Source of the DNA: Triticum aestivum
Taxonomy: Eukaryota; Streptophyta; Magnoliopsida; Poales; Poaceae
NCBI RefSeq assembly: GCF_018294505.1
Contig: NC_057797.1
Coordinates: 121,215,116-121,279,115 of the forward strand
DNA: 64,000 bases
Direction: 5' to 3'
Below, one piece after another: positions 1 to 12,700 of this stretch (position 1 is its first letter; each line of letters begins with the position of its first letter). The position numbers and the translations under genes are program-made. The notes beneath the pieces were generated by a model. It had not been told where the DNA came from and did no database searches. It saw only the letters and a program-made list of their open reading frames with translations.

Positions 1-124
1 CCACGTCCAATCAATCGCCACGCAGCACCCAAGGCCGCAGGTATTAGGGACCGCGGCGCTTTGCGCTTGCCCCTTCACTTTCCTGCTAGGCCAAGCCCGG
101 GCGCGCCTTGGGCCCGGGGGCTAC
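1..124 (+). mobile_element. 3' end of Gypsy internal domain with polypurine tract
   Basis: This GC-rich non-coding sequence ends in a purine-rich run (about 111-124, core cccgggggctac) directly before a TG that opens an LTR. That is the usual layout of the 3' internal end and polypurine tract of a plus-strand Gypsy element. The rest of the element, including its coding part and 5' LTR, would lie left of the window. I see no coding potential in this stub. Confidence 0.6.
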
Positions 125-1051
125 TGTCGGTGTTCTGGGAACGGGTGTCCCCAGACTTGCCTGCCCGCGGCCTGCGGCATGGCTCAAGCGGGGGCCCAGC
201 GCGGCCCATCTTCATCAGCTCAAGCTCAAGACCCTCGCGAGGGGCCAGGCCTCGCTGGGCGGGCGACAGGAAGCTTCCTCAGAGACAGCCTCGTCAGGCA
301 GGCTTGCGAGGAGGCGGAGAGATCAAGGCAGGGGTACCTCGCGAGGAACCTGTGACGCAAGCCATGACGATCGAGGCCAGGCGAGCGTCAGGCGGGCGCC
401 TGCCTGTGCAGTGTCCTTATTTCCCCTTTGGTGCAAAGGGGGCAAGCACAGGCCAAGGCATCGGGTAAAGGTTACCATTCTGGTGCAACGATACCAAGAC
501 CAGCAGAGTGGCAGGACGGAGGTCACCGTGGAGCCCAAGACGGCATCATCACCAGTACTTTTGGCAGCCGAAGACCACCTTTGGTCAGGATAACTTGTAC
601 TATATGTTCCCCTTCAAAATGGCCAATTGTTGGTGCCCTTCCCGCTCATTATTTCGAGGGAGGCCCAGGGCCTCTATAAATAGAGGTAGCCACCACAGAG
701 GGAAGGGACATCTAGAAATCTGGTAGAACCCTAGCAGAGAGAGAGAGGGAGAGGCGACTGAACTCACCCTAGCAGTTCATCGCACCAGCTCAAGAACACC
801 TCTCGCGAGGCTGTTCTTCCTTTGTACTGATCCTCATCAGCCCCTGAGGCAATCCACCATACCACACACTGGAGTAGGGTATTACACCACAACGGTGGCC
901 CGAACCAGTATAAACCTTGTGTCTCTTGTGTTGTTCGTTGTTTCCAGCTCAAATCACGCGAGGAGATTGGGCGTAGATCGGTAGGGGAGAGATCTCCGCA
1001 CGCACCCCAGTGTTCAAACCTCAAGGGTCTGCCGGAACCCGAAATCCAACA
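125..1051 (+). repeat. Gypsy LTR (3' LTR), 927 bp
   Basis: The LTR opens with TGTCGGTGTTC and closes with AAATCCAACA, the TG...CA ends expected of an LTR. A TATA box lies about 550 bp in, followed by a short purine-rich leader. The left side is a polypurine tract. The right side changes abruptly into the coding sequence of another retrotransposon on the opposite strand, so this element inserted into that one. The predicted target-site duplication is ataac (1052-1056); its partner should sit left of the window. I do not recognise the family with certainty. Confidence 0.7.
675..682 (+). promoter_or_regulatory. TATA box of the Gypsy LTR
   Basis: TATAAATA sits inside a small palindrome (cctctataaatagagg) near the middle of the LTR, with CA-rich sequence about 25-30 bp downstream. 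This is where a U3/R boundary promoter is expected. The transcription start is inferred, not seen. Confidence 0.6.
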
Positions 1052-1056
1052 ATAAC

Positions 1057-2079
1057 GTTGATTCTTTGATTGTGGGTTATCAAGATCAACAACAGGTTCA
1101 ATCTCTACATCATTGTCATTACTAGGTTGAGCATCAACATGAGCATCATCATTAACATTATCACTAGGTTCATGTTCATTACCAGATTGTGTTTCGGCAT
1201 CAGAAATAGAAATATCATTAGGATTCTCAGGTGTGTCTACAGCAGGTTCACTAGAAGCATGCAAAGTCCTATCATTTTTCTTTTTCTTCCTTTTAGAAGT
1301 ACTAGGTGCATCAACGTTATTTCTCCGAGAATCCTGCTCAATTATCTTAGGGTGACCCTCAGGATACAAAGGTTCCTGAGTAACGTTACCTCCTCTAGTT
1401 GCAACTCTAACAGCAAAGTCATTATTCCTACTATTCAATTCATTGAGCAAATCATTCTGAGCCTTAAGTACTTGTTCTACTTGAGTGGTAACCATAGAAG
1501 CATGTTTACTAATAAGTTTAAGTTCACCTTTAACATTAGCCACATAATTACTCAAGTGTTCTATCATATAAGCATTATGTTTCAATTGTCTACCAACATA
1601 AGCATTGCAATATTCTTGCTTAACCATAAGGTTATCAAATTCATCCAAACATTGGCTAGCAAATTTAGCAGGAGGGATTTCAGCTTTATCATATCTATAG
1701 AGAGAATTTACCTTTACTACCTGTGTCGGATTATCGAGACCGTGTGTTTCTTCAAAAGGTGATAAATTAAGACCATGTATTTCTTCAACATGAGGTAAAT
1801 TCTTAACATCTTCAGCTTTTATACCTTTTCTTTCATAGATTTCTTTGCCTCTTGCATATCTTCAGGACTGAGAAATAGAATACCCCTTTTCTTCGGAGTT
1901 GGCTTAGGAGTTGGTTCAGGAAGTGTCCAATTATTTTCATTGGTCAACACATTATTCAATAGAATTTCAGCTTGATCAACTATTCTGTCCCTCCCCTCGT
2001 AGTTGAGGGAAAAATCTTGGTTCTTTGATCTTTCAAGTTCTTCATAATGATAAGCAGATATAAATCCCAAGTGACTCAA
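1057..2079 (-). pseudogene. gag-like ORF of a Sabrina-type Athila element, interrupted
   Basis: Read on the - strand, the ORF opens with MSHLGFISAYHYEELERSK shortly after the PBS and continues into a helical region rich in Q, N and K (LMVKQEYCNAYVGRQLKHN), then a basic patch (STSKRKKKKN) and an acidic, Ser/Asn-rich tail. The frame shifts once near 1825-1830, where an A run of the coding strand appears one base short; sequence on both sides joins sensibly if the frame is changed. The 3' part is cut off at about 1057 by the + strand Gypsy element to the left. From memory, Sabrina elements carry only such a gag-like ORF without pol, so the protein would act in particle assembly or RNA binding. 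That role is inferred. Confidence 0.65.
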
Positions 2080-2097
2080 AGAATAGAGCTATGCTCA

Positions 2098-2112
2098 CCG
2101 GCAACAGCGCCA
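2098..2112 (-). other. Primer binding site of Sabrina-type element
   Basis: The - strand reads TGGCGCTGTTGCCGG, 11 bases inside the LTR end (spacer agaacattttc). This TGGCGC-type PBS is usual for Athila-lineage elements. It shows that the adjoining LTR is the 5' LTR and that the element points left. Confidence 0.75.
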
Positions 2113-2123
2113 GAAAATGTTCT

Positions 2124-3524
2124 TGATAACCCACATGTATAGGGGATCACAACAGTTTTCGAGGGTAGAGTATTCAACCCAAATTTCTTGATTCGACACA
2201 AGGGGAGCCAAATAATATTCTCAAGTATTAGCAGCTAAGTTGTCAATTCAATCAAACCCAGATAACTTAATATCTGCAGCAAAGTGTTTAGTAGCAAAGT
2301 AATATGATAGTAGTGGTAACGGTGGCAAAAGGTAATGATAGCAAAAGTAATATTTTTAGGTTTTGTAGTGATTGTAACAGTAGCAGCGGAAAAGTAAATA
2401 AGCGAAGAACAATATATGAAAAGCTCGTAGGCATTGGATCGGTGATGGAGAATTATGCCGGATGCGATCGATCATATAACAATCATAACCTAGGGTGACA
2501 CAGAACTAGCTCCAGTTCATCAATGCAATGTAGGCATGTATTCCAAATATAGTCATACATGCTTATGGAAAAGAATTTGCATGACATCTTTTGTCCTACC
2601 CTCCTGTGGCAGCGGGGTCCTATTGGAAACTAAGGGATATTAAGGCCTCCTTTTAATAGAGTACCGGACCAAAGCACTAACACATAGTGAATACATGAAC
2701 TCCTCAAACTACGGTCATCACCAGTAAGTATCCTGATTATTGTCACTTCAGGGTTAATGGATCATAACACATAATAGGTGACTATAGACTTGCAAGATAG
2801 GATCAAGAACTCTCATATATTGATGAAAACATAATAGGTTCAGATCTGAAATCATGGCACTTGGGCCCTAGTGACAAGCATTAAGCATAGCAAAGTCATA
2901 GCAACATCAATCTCAGAACATAGTGGATACTAGGGATCAAACCCTAACAAAACTAACTCGATTACATGATAAATCTCATCCAACCCATCACCGTCCAGCA
3001 AGCCTATGGTGGAATTACTAACGCACGGCGGTGAGCATCATGAAATTGGTGATGGAGGAAGGTTGATGATGACGATGGCGACGGATTCCCCTCTCTGGAG
3101 CCCCGAACGGACTCCAGATCAGCCCTCCCGAGAGATTTTAGGGCTTGGCGGCGGCTCCGTATCATAAAACGCGATGAATTCTTCTCTCTGTTTTTTTCTC
3201 CCCGAAAGTGAATATATGGAGTTAGGGTTGAGGTCGGTGGAGCGTCAGGGGGCCAACGAGGCAGGGGGCGCGCCCCCACCCTCATGGATAGGGCGTGGGA
3301 CCCCTGACGTGGATCTTTCTTCCAGTATTTTTTATATATTCCAAAATAATTCTCCGTTGATTTTCTGGTCATTCCGAGACCTTTTATTTCTGCACAAAAA
3401 TAACACTATGGCAATTCTGCTGAAAACAGCGTCAGTCCGGGTTAGTTCCGTTCAAATCATGCAAGTTAGAGTCCGAAACAAGGGCAAAAGTGTTTGGAAA
3501 AGTAGATACGATGGAGACGTATGA
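2124..3524 (-). repeat. 5' LTR of Sabrina-type Athila element, 1401 bp
   Basis: On the + strand the LTR runs from TGATAACCCACATGTATAGG to GATGGAGACGTATGA. On its own strand it begins TCATACGTCTCC, where related LTRs begin TGATACGTCTCC, so the outer dinucleotide appears mutated. I recognise the overall sequence as Sabrina-like from memory. The element is truncated: only this LTR, the PBS and part of the gag-like ORF lie in the window. Confidence 0.7.
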
Positions 3525-4070
3525 TTTGGCCACTCGGCGGCGCCATTAATATAGACCAGTGGGAGCGAGGCAGGCGGCGGTCCAAGGCTGTCTCGCTTCC
3601 CGGTGAGAACGACTGCTTAATCTCTAGTATGAATGAAATCTATGCTTAATGCCGGTGAGAAGTATTAATTTTTAGCTGTATATTTTGAAAAATCACAGTG
3701 TCTCTGGGCTGAGCGCCGAAGTATGGCTTTAATTTGCATACCGTAATCTTAACCGTTCACGTTGAAGAGATGCACAGATCCTGCGTTGAACAGCTTGTAC
3801 TCTTCCCGGTGAGCCTGTGCATCGGACTGTGCTTGCATGCCTCCCGTTCAATCAAGTAGCTGTCCACACGACACCTCCTATAGCCATTAAAACCAAGACA
3901 CATGGCGTCACGTGAATGGTTAACCGAGGCACAAAGTTTGAATTATACAAACGTTTGAGATATTAAAGTGGCAGCTATTTTTTGTCAAAATGCCTTTGTT
4001 GGCCGTGATTATTCGAGTGCGCCTTCTCTCAAAATGGACACAAAAAATACCACAGCATCTCGGGTGCCCT
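3525..4070. other. Non-LTR intergenic sequence, no gene seen
   Basis: This low-copy-looking stretch lies between the Sabrina-type LTR and the first 487-bp tandem repeat. The phrase ccggtgag occurs three times (about 3600, 3650 and 3809). I find no convincing ORF, RNA gene or TIR. Confidence 0.4.
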
Positions 4071-4473
4071 TCCATGATAGCATGCCAAGTTTCATGAATT
4101 TCAGACGAGTTTTAGATTCACTAGAATTTAAAAGAAAAGTATCTCAATGTTTTGCCAGCAATCAACGGTGCCCTGGTGTTTGAAATTCATTCCCATTTCT
4201 TGCATGCACCCAAGGACATAGATTTGATTTTTCAACCAATTTATATGCACTGGAGAATGCGCATGTAGTTCAAATTTGAATTATGCACATAAATGCATTG
4301 AAAACTCAGATAATGCATAAAAATGTCCAAACGAACACCGAAAAATCACAAAATTCACACAACACTCCTGTTGTTCTATGTTGACACGAGAAATTTTTTG
4401 AAAGCAATAAGAGGCAATGGATATCATTTCGTCCCCAAAGGTGGGGCGTTCCCTACCGAAAACCATCATGCTT
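4071..4473 (+). repeat. 487-bp tandem repeat, copy 1, left part (split by LARD)
   Basis: It starts at tccatgatagcatgccaag and ends at aaccatcatgctt, where a LARD inserted. The remainder of the copy resumes at 17554. Copies 2 and 3 begin at 17646 and 18133, giving a period of 487 bp. The unit is AT-rich and non-coding, with runs such as gaatttaaa and cataaatgcattg. The three copies lie directly upstream of a pseudogene and may be its promoter-side repeats; the repeat class is unknown to me. Confidence 0.75.
4469..4473. repeat. Target-site duplication, left copy (tgctt)
   Basis: The 5 bp tgctt before the LARD matches 17554-17558 after it. Copy 2 of the surrounding tandem repeat preserves the uninterrupted site (ccatcatgcttgttgtgag, near 18050), which confirms the insertion point. 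Confidence 0.9.
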
Positions 4474-5569
4474 TGTAACGCCCTCGATGCGGCTATATCT
4501 CCCACGTGTCGAAGCACGACTTAGAGGCATAACCGCATTGAAAGCAATGTCGCAAGTGAGGAAATCTTCACACAACCCATGTAATACATAAGGGACAGAG
4601 ATACATAGTTGGCTTACAATCGCCACTTCACACAATTACATGAATAAAGCATTACAACATCCAAGTACAATCAGGGCCCGACTATGGAGCCAAAATAAAA
4701 GAAGAACCCCAAATGCGACAAGGTCCCCGATCGACCCCAACTGGGCTCCACTACTAATCAACTAGAAAAAGGGACAACACAAAGGACAAGATCTTCATCG
4801 AGCTCCTCCTGAGCTTGGTTGCATCATCAGCACGGTTCAACGGCACCTGCAAGCTGGTTTTGGAAGTATCTGTGAGCCACAGGGACTCAGCAATCTCACA
4901 CCCTCGTGATCAAGACTATTTAAGCTTATGGGTAAGGTAAAAGTATGAGGTGGAGCTGCAGCAAGCGACTAGCATATATGGTGGCTAACATACGCAATTA
5001 AGAATGAGAAGAGAAGGCAAAGCGCAGTCGTGAAAGTATGATCAAGAAGTGATCCTAAAACAACCTACGTCAAGCATAACTCCAACAACCGTGTTCACTT
5101 CCCGGACTCCACCGGAAAGGATCACGGTTACACACACTGTTGATTCATTTTAATTAAGTTAAGGTTTAGGTTATCTACAACCGGACATTAACAAATTCCC
5201 ATCTGCCCATAACCGCGGGCACGGCTTTCGAAAGTTCAAATCCCTGTAGGGGTGTTCCAACTTAGGCCATGACAAGCTCTCATGGTCAACGAAGGAATAG
5301 ACCTCCTCCCGAGACATTCCGATCAGACTCGGTATCCCGGTTCTACAAGACATCCTCGACAATGGTAAAACAAGTCCAGCAAAGCCGCCCGATGCGCCGA
5401 CATCCTGATGGGAGCTGCACATATCTCGTTCTCAGGGCAACACCGGATAGGTCAAGCTACGAGTAAAACCAGCCCTCAAGTTTCCCCGAGGTGGCCCTGC
5501 AGGCTGCCCATTTCGGACCAACACTTAGACAAGCACTGGCCGGTGGGGAGGGGGGGTTAAAATAAGATG

Positions 5570-5574
5570 ACCCT
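5570..5574. repeat. Target-site duplication of the solo LTR (accct), left copy
   Basis: accct here is repeated at 6527-6531. The uninterrupted site gatgacccttgggatgcg is present in the partner LARD LTR at about 14267, which proves the insertion. Confidence 0.9.
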
Positions 5575-6526
5575 TGTCGGGGAAACTGATCCACGAACAC
5601 CTATGGGGATCGGCGGACCGAGCCCCTTTCGATTCGGTGAGGGCGGAGGTTGAACAAAGAGCGGATCGAGGCGGTACACGCGAGCAGTTTTACCCAGCTT
5701 CGGGCCGCACGGATGCGTAAAACCCTACTGCTGCTTGTTTGTGTGTACTGAATTCTTTCTCAGGAGCGATGGGCGCTATCAGACTGAGCGTGGGAGTGTT
5801 TCTGGTGTTTCGAATGAGCCGAACCCCTTCTACGTTGTGCTTGGGCCTCCTTTTATACTTTCAAGGGGTCACCGACAGGTGGCAACGTAGACTAGAAGGG
5901 TAAAAATGGAAAAGGATGCGGTAGGTGCAGCTACTGCTACTGTGGACTCAGTGCACCCTACCTAACTCTGACGGCAGGGGACAAGGGCATTGAATGCCTG
6001 TCTGAGTTGCCTAAACAGTGCAAAAAGTGACCGTTAGGAGCGCCACGGTTTGCCACGATGGCCTTCTCTTCATCTCCGCTTGCCACCGCGCACCCCTAGC
6101 TGCGCGGCCTCCTGCCACGTGTGCTTGGGAGAGTCCTAGAGCGACACGTTAGCAGGTGTGCTGGAGCGCGGGCACAAAGTGGGGGTTTCCCGCGGCAAGC
6201 ACCTCGCCGCGGTCGTCGTCTTGTCGTGTTTGGGAGCTTGTTGCTCACCGGGCCTTGCCGGGACGTGCGGTGCATCGCGGCAAGTTTCTTGAAGTGCCGT
6301 GGTTGGCCTTCCCGACAAGCTCCTCTTGCCGGGGCCTTGTCTCTTCCCGGCAAGATCCTCTTGTCGGGGCCTTGTCTCTTCATCTTGAATGCTTTGTTCT
6401 TGAAGGGGCTCCAAGGGAACCCACGGAGGACCCTGGTGGTCGTTCGGCAAGCCTTGCCGCGGGGCACTGCAACTGCCCGTGCACGAGTTCGGGATACTAG
6501 GGTACCCCTACTCTAGTACACCGACA
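5575..6526 (-). repeat. Solo Gypsy LTR, 952 bp
   Basis: It begins TGTCGGGGAAACTG and ends TACACCGACA on the + strand, with accct on both sides. It contains the LTR-typical phrase ttttacccagcttcgggccg near 5690. A TATAAAAGGAGG box on the - strand (about 5849-5860) argues that the LTR points left. It includes short tandem copies of a ~35-bp phrase around cccggcaagatcctcttg (6310-6385). No internal domain is present, so this is a solo LTR, probably formed by LTR-LTR recombination. Confidence 0.85.
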
Positions 6527-9473
6527 ACCCTTGGGATGCGCGACTCCCAAGGGAAAAGTCTAGGTGGCGAATGGTAAAACCAAGGTTGTGCCTTGCTGGA
6601 GGAGTTTTATTCAAAGCGAACTGTCAAGGGGTTCCCATTATAACCCAACCGCGTGAGGAACACAAAATCCGGGAACATAACACTGATATGACGGAAACTA
6701 GGGCGGCAAGAGTGGAACAAAACACCAGGCATAAGGCCGAGCCTTCCACTCTTTACCAAGTATATAGATGCATTAATATAACATGGCAATATAATGATAT
6801 CCCAACAAGTAAATAATGTTCCAACAAGGAACAGTCTCCAAACTTCACCTGCAACTAGCAATGCTATAAGAGGGGCTGGGCAAAGCGGTAACATAGCCAA
6901 TCAACGGTTTGCTAGGACATGGTGGGTTAGATGTTTGACATGGCAATTTGGGAGGCTTGCAAGCAAGTGGTAGGCATTGTAGCATAGGCATAGCAAAAGA
7001 GCGAGCAACTAGCAAGCAAAGATAGAAGTGATTTCGAGGGTATGGTCATCTTGCCTGAGATCCTGCAAGGAAGAAGAACGAGTCCATGAAGAAGACAAAC
7101 GGACGCAGTCGAACGAATCCTCACAACACGACGTTACCGGAAACAACCCAAAGAAGCAACACCGGAAAGAAGCAAACAACATAGTAAACAACCATCACAT
7201 AAGCATGGCATGATGCACAAACAAGTATGATGCATGTCCGGTTTAATGAAGCATGGCATGGCAAAATGCACAAACAATCCTACAAATTAAGTGGAGCTCA
7301 ATATGCAACGGGATGCATATTGATGGAACACCACAACAAGTTATTTAGTTCGATCTCGTTTAAGTACCTAACAAAATTAAATGTTGATTAACATGGCAAG
7401 AGGTGAAACATAAAGGAATTATCTATCTAAACAATTTTAAATAGGGCCGGATATAATAAACAACAAATCCGGTAAATCCCCATATGCATTAGTAAATTAA
7501 TGCAAACAACAATTTAAACATTCTTGAAGTTGTTATCATGATGCAGATGACATGAACAAGTTTATGCAATTTTTTATTAAAAGTTGACAAGAGCATTATG
7601 AAGCATTTTCACCGTAGTAGAAAGAAAGGGGTGCCACGGCGACGATAATGAAACGATGCCACTGCAACGTTCCGGTTCCGACAACTCATGGAGAACGTCG
7701 GTGCAAAAGAAAGTGTGGCGGGAGCGTGCAAAAGATGGTGGGGTGATCCCGGTTACCAGGTGCCCCACGAGACGACGGTATGGCAACGGGTAGCATGCAA
7801 GAAACACGTCGGGCACGGTGCAAATGCGAGCATTTCATACAGCACGCAACATTCATTCACGGGCGTCGTCTCGGGGTTATACCTTCGAAGCGTGTGTTGT
7901 CGGAACGGACCAAGTTCGTTGCGGTGTAGGGGAAGTAGACGTTCTCGGGACGTTCGTAGTGGAAGTAGGGGTACATGGCGACGGTAGAGGTACACGTTTT
8001 TCTGTAGATGTTCGGGTCATCGTGGAGGTACTTGGGTCTTCGGACTTGTCGGTCTCGTCCTTTTGACGGTAGTTGAACTTGAAGTTTTAGGTTCATAGGT
8101 CTTCAGCGACGGTAGTTGTTCACTGTGCTTGTGACCCGCGGTTCTACAACAACTATAGTCATACACGTCCGTAGATGTTCGGGATCGTCACCGTTCGTAG
8201 TCAAAGTAGTTGAACTTGACGGTCGTCGACATCGTGGTACTTGGCGAATCCACATGGTCGTACACGTTCCAACATCAAACTTGGAGGGGCTCCGACGGTG
8301 TTGTAATTGGCGAATCCTTGACGGTCCTGGCGGTCTCCGGTGAAGGTGTTGCGTTAGTTTGACAAAGTGAAAACAGCGACATCAACAGGCACGGGGCTCG
8401 TCTGGTTCCCGGCCAGATCTGGGCCGATGGAACTCCATGGGGCGGCAGCAAGGAAGAGCTAGGCGTTGGGGAGGTTCCGTAGCGACGGCAGCGGCCTCCC
8501 AAGGGATAGCGACGTCCATGGCCTCTGATGCATGCGGTTTAGTCGCCGGCGGCAAGGTCGCTGGGGCAGCAGGGTTGTGAGGAGGCGAAATAGAGGACAT
8601 GGAGGCCAGAGGTGGTCCTCATCGGTGATGGAGGGACGCAAGCGCGAGCAGGAGGTTGGGCGTGCGGCGAATGGTGGTGGAGCGCTCTGGCGAGAATGAT
8701 GCAGGGTTGGCCCAGCAGGCTGTGGTGCCCGGCGTCCCCGGCGACGCGGCAGGGCGGCGAGCTCGGCCCTCACGTCCATTGAGGCAAGGAAGGAATGCCA
8801 TGGCAGGAGGCGCGACATGGGGTAGAGCAGAGGGAAGGGAGAGGGATTGAACGAGATATAGCCTCGCTCGGGCCTAGGGTTAGGTTAAGTGGGGCGGCTG
8901 GGCCTTAGAGGCCGGCCCAGAAGAGAGGGGGTGGTGAGAGGCCTGGCAGCTCAGCTTGTGGGAGAGGATGGCCTAGGTGCGCCGGTTTGGAGGGAGGCCC
9001 AAGTGGGCTGCGGCTGGCCTAAAGTTACAACTATCTTTTCTCTAATTTTCTACAAGGAGAAAATAAAGAGAAAAGCACAGGGGAAAATGAGAGGTGTATG
9101 ACAAATATAAAAATATCCTCGACCATAAATTCATGCCCTATTTAACAAAATTGGTTTGGAGATTTTTAAAGGAAGTAAAAATAATTCAAGTTTGAATTAA
9201 ATTCAAACTTGAACCATTTTAACCCTAACCAAAACAATTTCAAACAAGATGAAATTTGACAGAGAGATTGAAGGCATGGTCGAGAATTTATAGGAAAATA
9301 ATGAACATTAATTGAGAAGGGGAAAGTGGCACTTGCAGAAGAAAGAACTAGAAGGAAAGGAGAAGGAGATGATGCATGGGACAAAGGCATGGGAATTATT
9401 TTGCAAGTGTGTTGAGGTGAATTCCAAAATAAAGGAATATTTAATATAGCTCCCTAAAATATTTGGAGGATAT

Positions 9474-9482
9474 GTTATATAG
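9474..9482 (-). promoter_or_regulatory. Candidate U3 TATA box of LARD LTR
   Basis: The - strand reads CTATATAAC about 210 bp inside the LTR on its 5' side; the same box is kept in the partner LTR near 17336-17344. A second candidate (CTATAAATTC, - strand) lies near 9285-9294. I cannot tell from sequence which is used. Confidence 0.4.
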
Positions 9483-9710
9483 AGAAATCACCACGTGAAT
9501 TCCCTCGGTTTAAATGGATCAAAGATCCATGCCATTTATTTAGTTGAGTTAAAAAAAGAAATGACATGATGGCATGATGACATGATGCAATGCACGTGAT
9601 GCAAAGATGAAATGCAACGGACCAAACAAAACACCAACAAAACTCGGAACCCAAGGAAGGTATCTGAAGTTCCGGTCTTGGGGTGTCACAACACTCCACG
9701 ACTACGAAAG

Positions 9711-9727
9711 GATCTCGTCCCGAGATC
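9711..9727 (-). other. Conserved hairpin beside the LARD 3' LTR
   Basis: GATCTCG and CGAGATC flank a 3-base loop. The same palindrome occurs at the same place in the three + strand copies (22385-22401, 30053-30069, 37470-37486), about 20-21 bp before the LTR in each case. It may be part of the polypurine or integration signal region; the role is unknown. Confidence 0.7.
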
Positions 9728-12700
9728 TAGAATGGCACCAGAGGGAAAAACGGAAGAGAAAGAGAAGAGGTAAGGCTAAGTTGCTTAATTGACAAACGAA
9801 TGAAACCAAAGAACCTTGAGAGGTTGAACAAATTGAAAGAAAGAATACAACATAGATGAACGAGGTTGAAAACACTCCGTTAGAAAAGAGGGACAAAAAA
9901 TTGCGAAAAACCTTGAGGTTGAAGGGAAGATATATATAGAAAACACTCCGGTTAAGGAAGGGGATCAAGGAAGACCAAATTCGGGCAGCACACCGGTTGA
10001 AAAGAAAGAAATTGAATAAGAACATGGCAAGATGAGAAGATACTTGATGACATTACAAAACACTGCCTCCGGAACGAAGGGAAACAATATCTTGAGAGAG
10101 CATGGTTACAACAAATGCTAGAACGGAGTTGTTGAAAAACCAACAACGAAAATAATACGCTTGATATGGTCTTATGGAATACATCTCAAATTATGAGGTG
10201 ACAACCTGCCACTCACGGGAAAAGAATTGGATTGATATGAACAAGGAGACGAGAAACTATATCACCAGGAGGATAAATGAAGAACGTGGGTCATTTATAA
10301 GCACCATAGATAGCAACAAACCTTAGGGAAGGCTTTAGGTGAAATATAACCCAAGGTAATCCCAATGACGAGATTGGTGGATTTAAAATACCTCATTCTT
10401 AATAACATGTGAATCATGAAATATGAACTCAAATTATCAAGAATGACATAATACCACCTCCAATGATTCGGAAGAAAGAATTGCACTCCGGATAGCAAGA
10501 AGAAGAAAACTTGAGTTCCCCTGAAAAGAATCTTAACGAACACTTCCAGAAGGAATTAAATCCTTGATGAACCATCATGTAGAACCTTCATGAAGAACTC
10601 CGGTAAACAAAAGATAACGAAAAGAGAGAGAAGTTGACAACACAGGGTGAAACCTTGTGATGATTTAGATGGATCTCCATGATAATTAGGGCTTGGAACT
10701 CCGGGAAAGAAAGATGAGCACTTGAAACCAAGAATAAGTATAATGAGCCACTCCGGAAAACAGGAATTGAATAAACTCGATGAAGCAAGAATAAGAATTA
10801 CATTATGCTTATCCTTCACCAATTAAATTGATGACAATCAACGGATTCGACATATTACTTATTCTCGTAAAAAATATTAAGAGAGATATAGCGTCAAACT
10901 TGGGAAGGTCTTCAACGAACCACCGGTAGAATTGAAACAACCAATAAATTGATATGATACACGAAGGAAGAAGAATCTTGAATGAACCACCATAGGAATT
11001 GCAAATGAACGAATAAAAGATAACAAATCACCCGAAAGGAATTAGAGAACGAATGAAAATACTTGATGGAAATTAGATCCACGAGAACAAAAGATCATGA
11101 GCTGATTAGAGAATATTGAATGATGCACCGGTAGGATTGGAGAATGATAACTGAAAGCTGAGAATTAATAAATCTTCTGAAATGATGGGCTCCGGAGAAA
11201 CAAGCTAGAAAGACTCCTGAATTACTCCGGCTGGGTGAAAAGAATTCTCACAATCGAAAGCAATTATGAGAGGAAGGCAACAAGCTAGAATCACGAATCT
11301 TCACGAGAACGGATATGATTGAAGAGAAAATTATTCCTTGGTCTTTAAATGTTGAGAATGATGACGAGAAACACCACCATGAATTATTTAGACACTCCGA
11401 AATGACGAATGGAAAGGTTGAGCCAACGATGAAAAGAATTTTGAAAGATCTTGGAGAAAGACATTTGAGTGATGGTAAATCATTCTTACGTCAAACTTCG
11501 AAAAGAATTTGAGAATACCTCCGAGAAAATAGAAGAGTCAGGTAAGATCCTGGAAAAGACCTATGGGTTAGGGCCCACTCAAGAGAAACACCGTTGAAAT
11601 GATTAAAAAGAGAGGTTGCACCGGTTGAATTACATGACTTGAATGAGATACCAATCTCGAAAGAGCTTGAACGAATGCAGAGTGGAAACACGAATCTTCG
11701 AGATATCTTGAGCACTCCGGAACAATTGAATAGCGAGAAATGAATGAATATGAGGAGCACCGGCATGAGAAGGTATTAAAATGAGGAAAAGGGTAAGATC
11801 AACAAAGCTTGACTTGAAACCACCGGAGAAGATAAAAGAAAGAAGAATGATGAACTAGAAGCTCCGTTAGTATCTTCATGAGAATCACCGGGTAAGAACA
11901 TTGAAGGAAAAGAATGGAGATACTTCTCATCAATAAGATGGATACTTGATCAAGAATTCTGAATCCTTGAAGAAAACAAGGGTGGGAGGGTGGGAGAACA
12001 CCGTTGAGAACGAAACGAACACCGTTGAGAAGAAATGATAATTGATCTTGCTGATGTTGAAATGATCGGATCCACTTGAAGAGAGACACACCGGTTGAAA
12101 AAGGATTTACATGACAAACTCGATTATCAAGAAATATTAGTATTCACATCGGAGTATGAGAACACCATTTAGAAAAGGTATGGAATCAACATTTGACTTT
12201 GAAGCAACTCGAATACCACAGCTCAAAACAAAACAAAGGATTGGCTTGCAGAATAAGCCGGAACAAACATATGATAGAGATTTCGTCCAAAGTTTTCGTG
12301 GTGGGGCCTACACGGGCTCGATCGTACATCACCATCATGTACAAGGCAGTGCACATGACATACGAAGCGTCCCCGAGTCGGCATAGCCAAGGACTCTTTA
12401 AGACACAATGAGACCACTGTAAAACCAACCGTGAATAGGCGGACCACTAGACGTCGAACCCCAATTTCATATCATATATCCGTCGGAAAGATATCCTAAG
12501 AGCTACTTGAATTCCCACCTATGAAACTCCCAAAATTTTCCGGTTATGCAATCAGGTGTTGGGGATACAGGGGAAGCATAATATCTCACCCAATTCTGGC
12601 AAATCCTACATCCAGCTGTATCCATCCTTCAACACATAACCGAGAAAAACTTCGGAAATCATCTACCTCAACCTTCGAAAAGCATCCGTTATACAAGTTA

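Larger units (their letters stand above)
4474..9690 (-). repeat. LARD 3' LTR, 5217 bp including a nested solo LTR
   Basis: On the + strand it runs from TGTAACGCCCTCGATGC to TTGGGGTGTCACA. The two ends form an extended imperfect inverted repeat (TGTAACGCCC against GGGGTGTCACA). Without the solo LTR at 5575-6526 and its duplicated 5 bp it is about 4260 bp. Against the partner LTR it lacks 136 bp near 8834, where the partner has gaggga repeats at both edges, and it has an extra 19 bp near 6738. ORF-like stretches inside it are not supported as genes. Confidence 0.85.

Noticed and set aside
764..1648. A 294-codon - strand protein
   Set aside because: It is a chimera: the gag-like frame of one element runs by chance into the LTR of another after position 1057.
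7880..8290. Tandem array or CRISPR-like repeats with gtagatgttcggg
   Set aside because: Only two degenerate copies about 170 bp apart inside a LARD LTR. There is no regular repeat-spacer order, and the context is eukaryotic.
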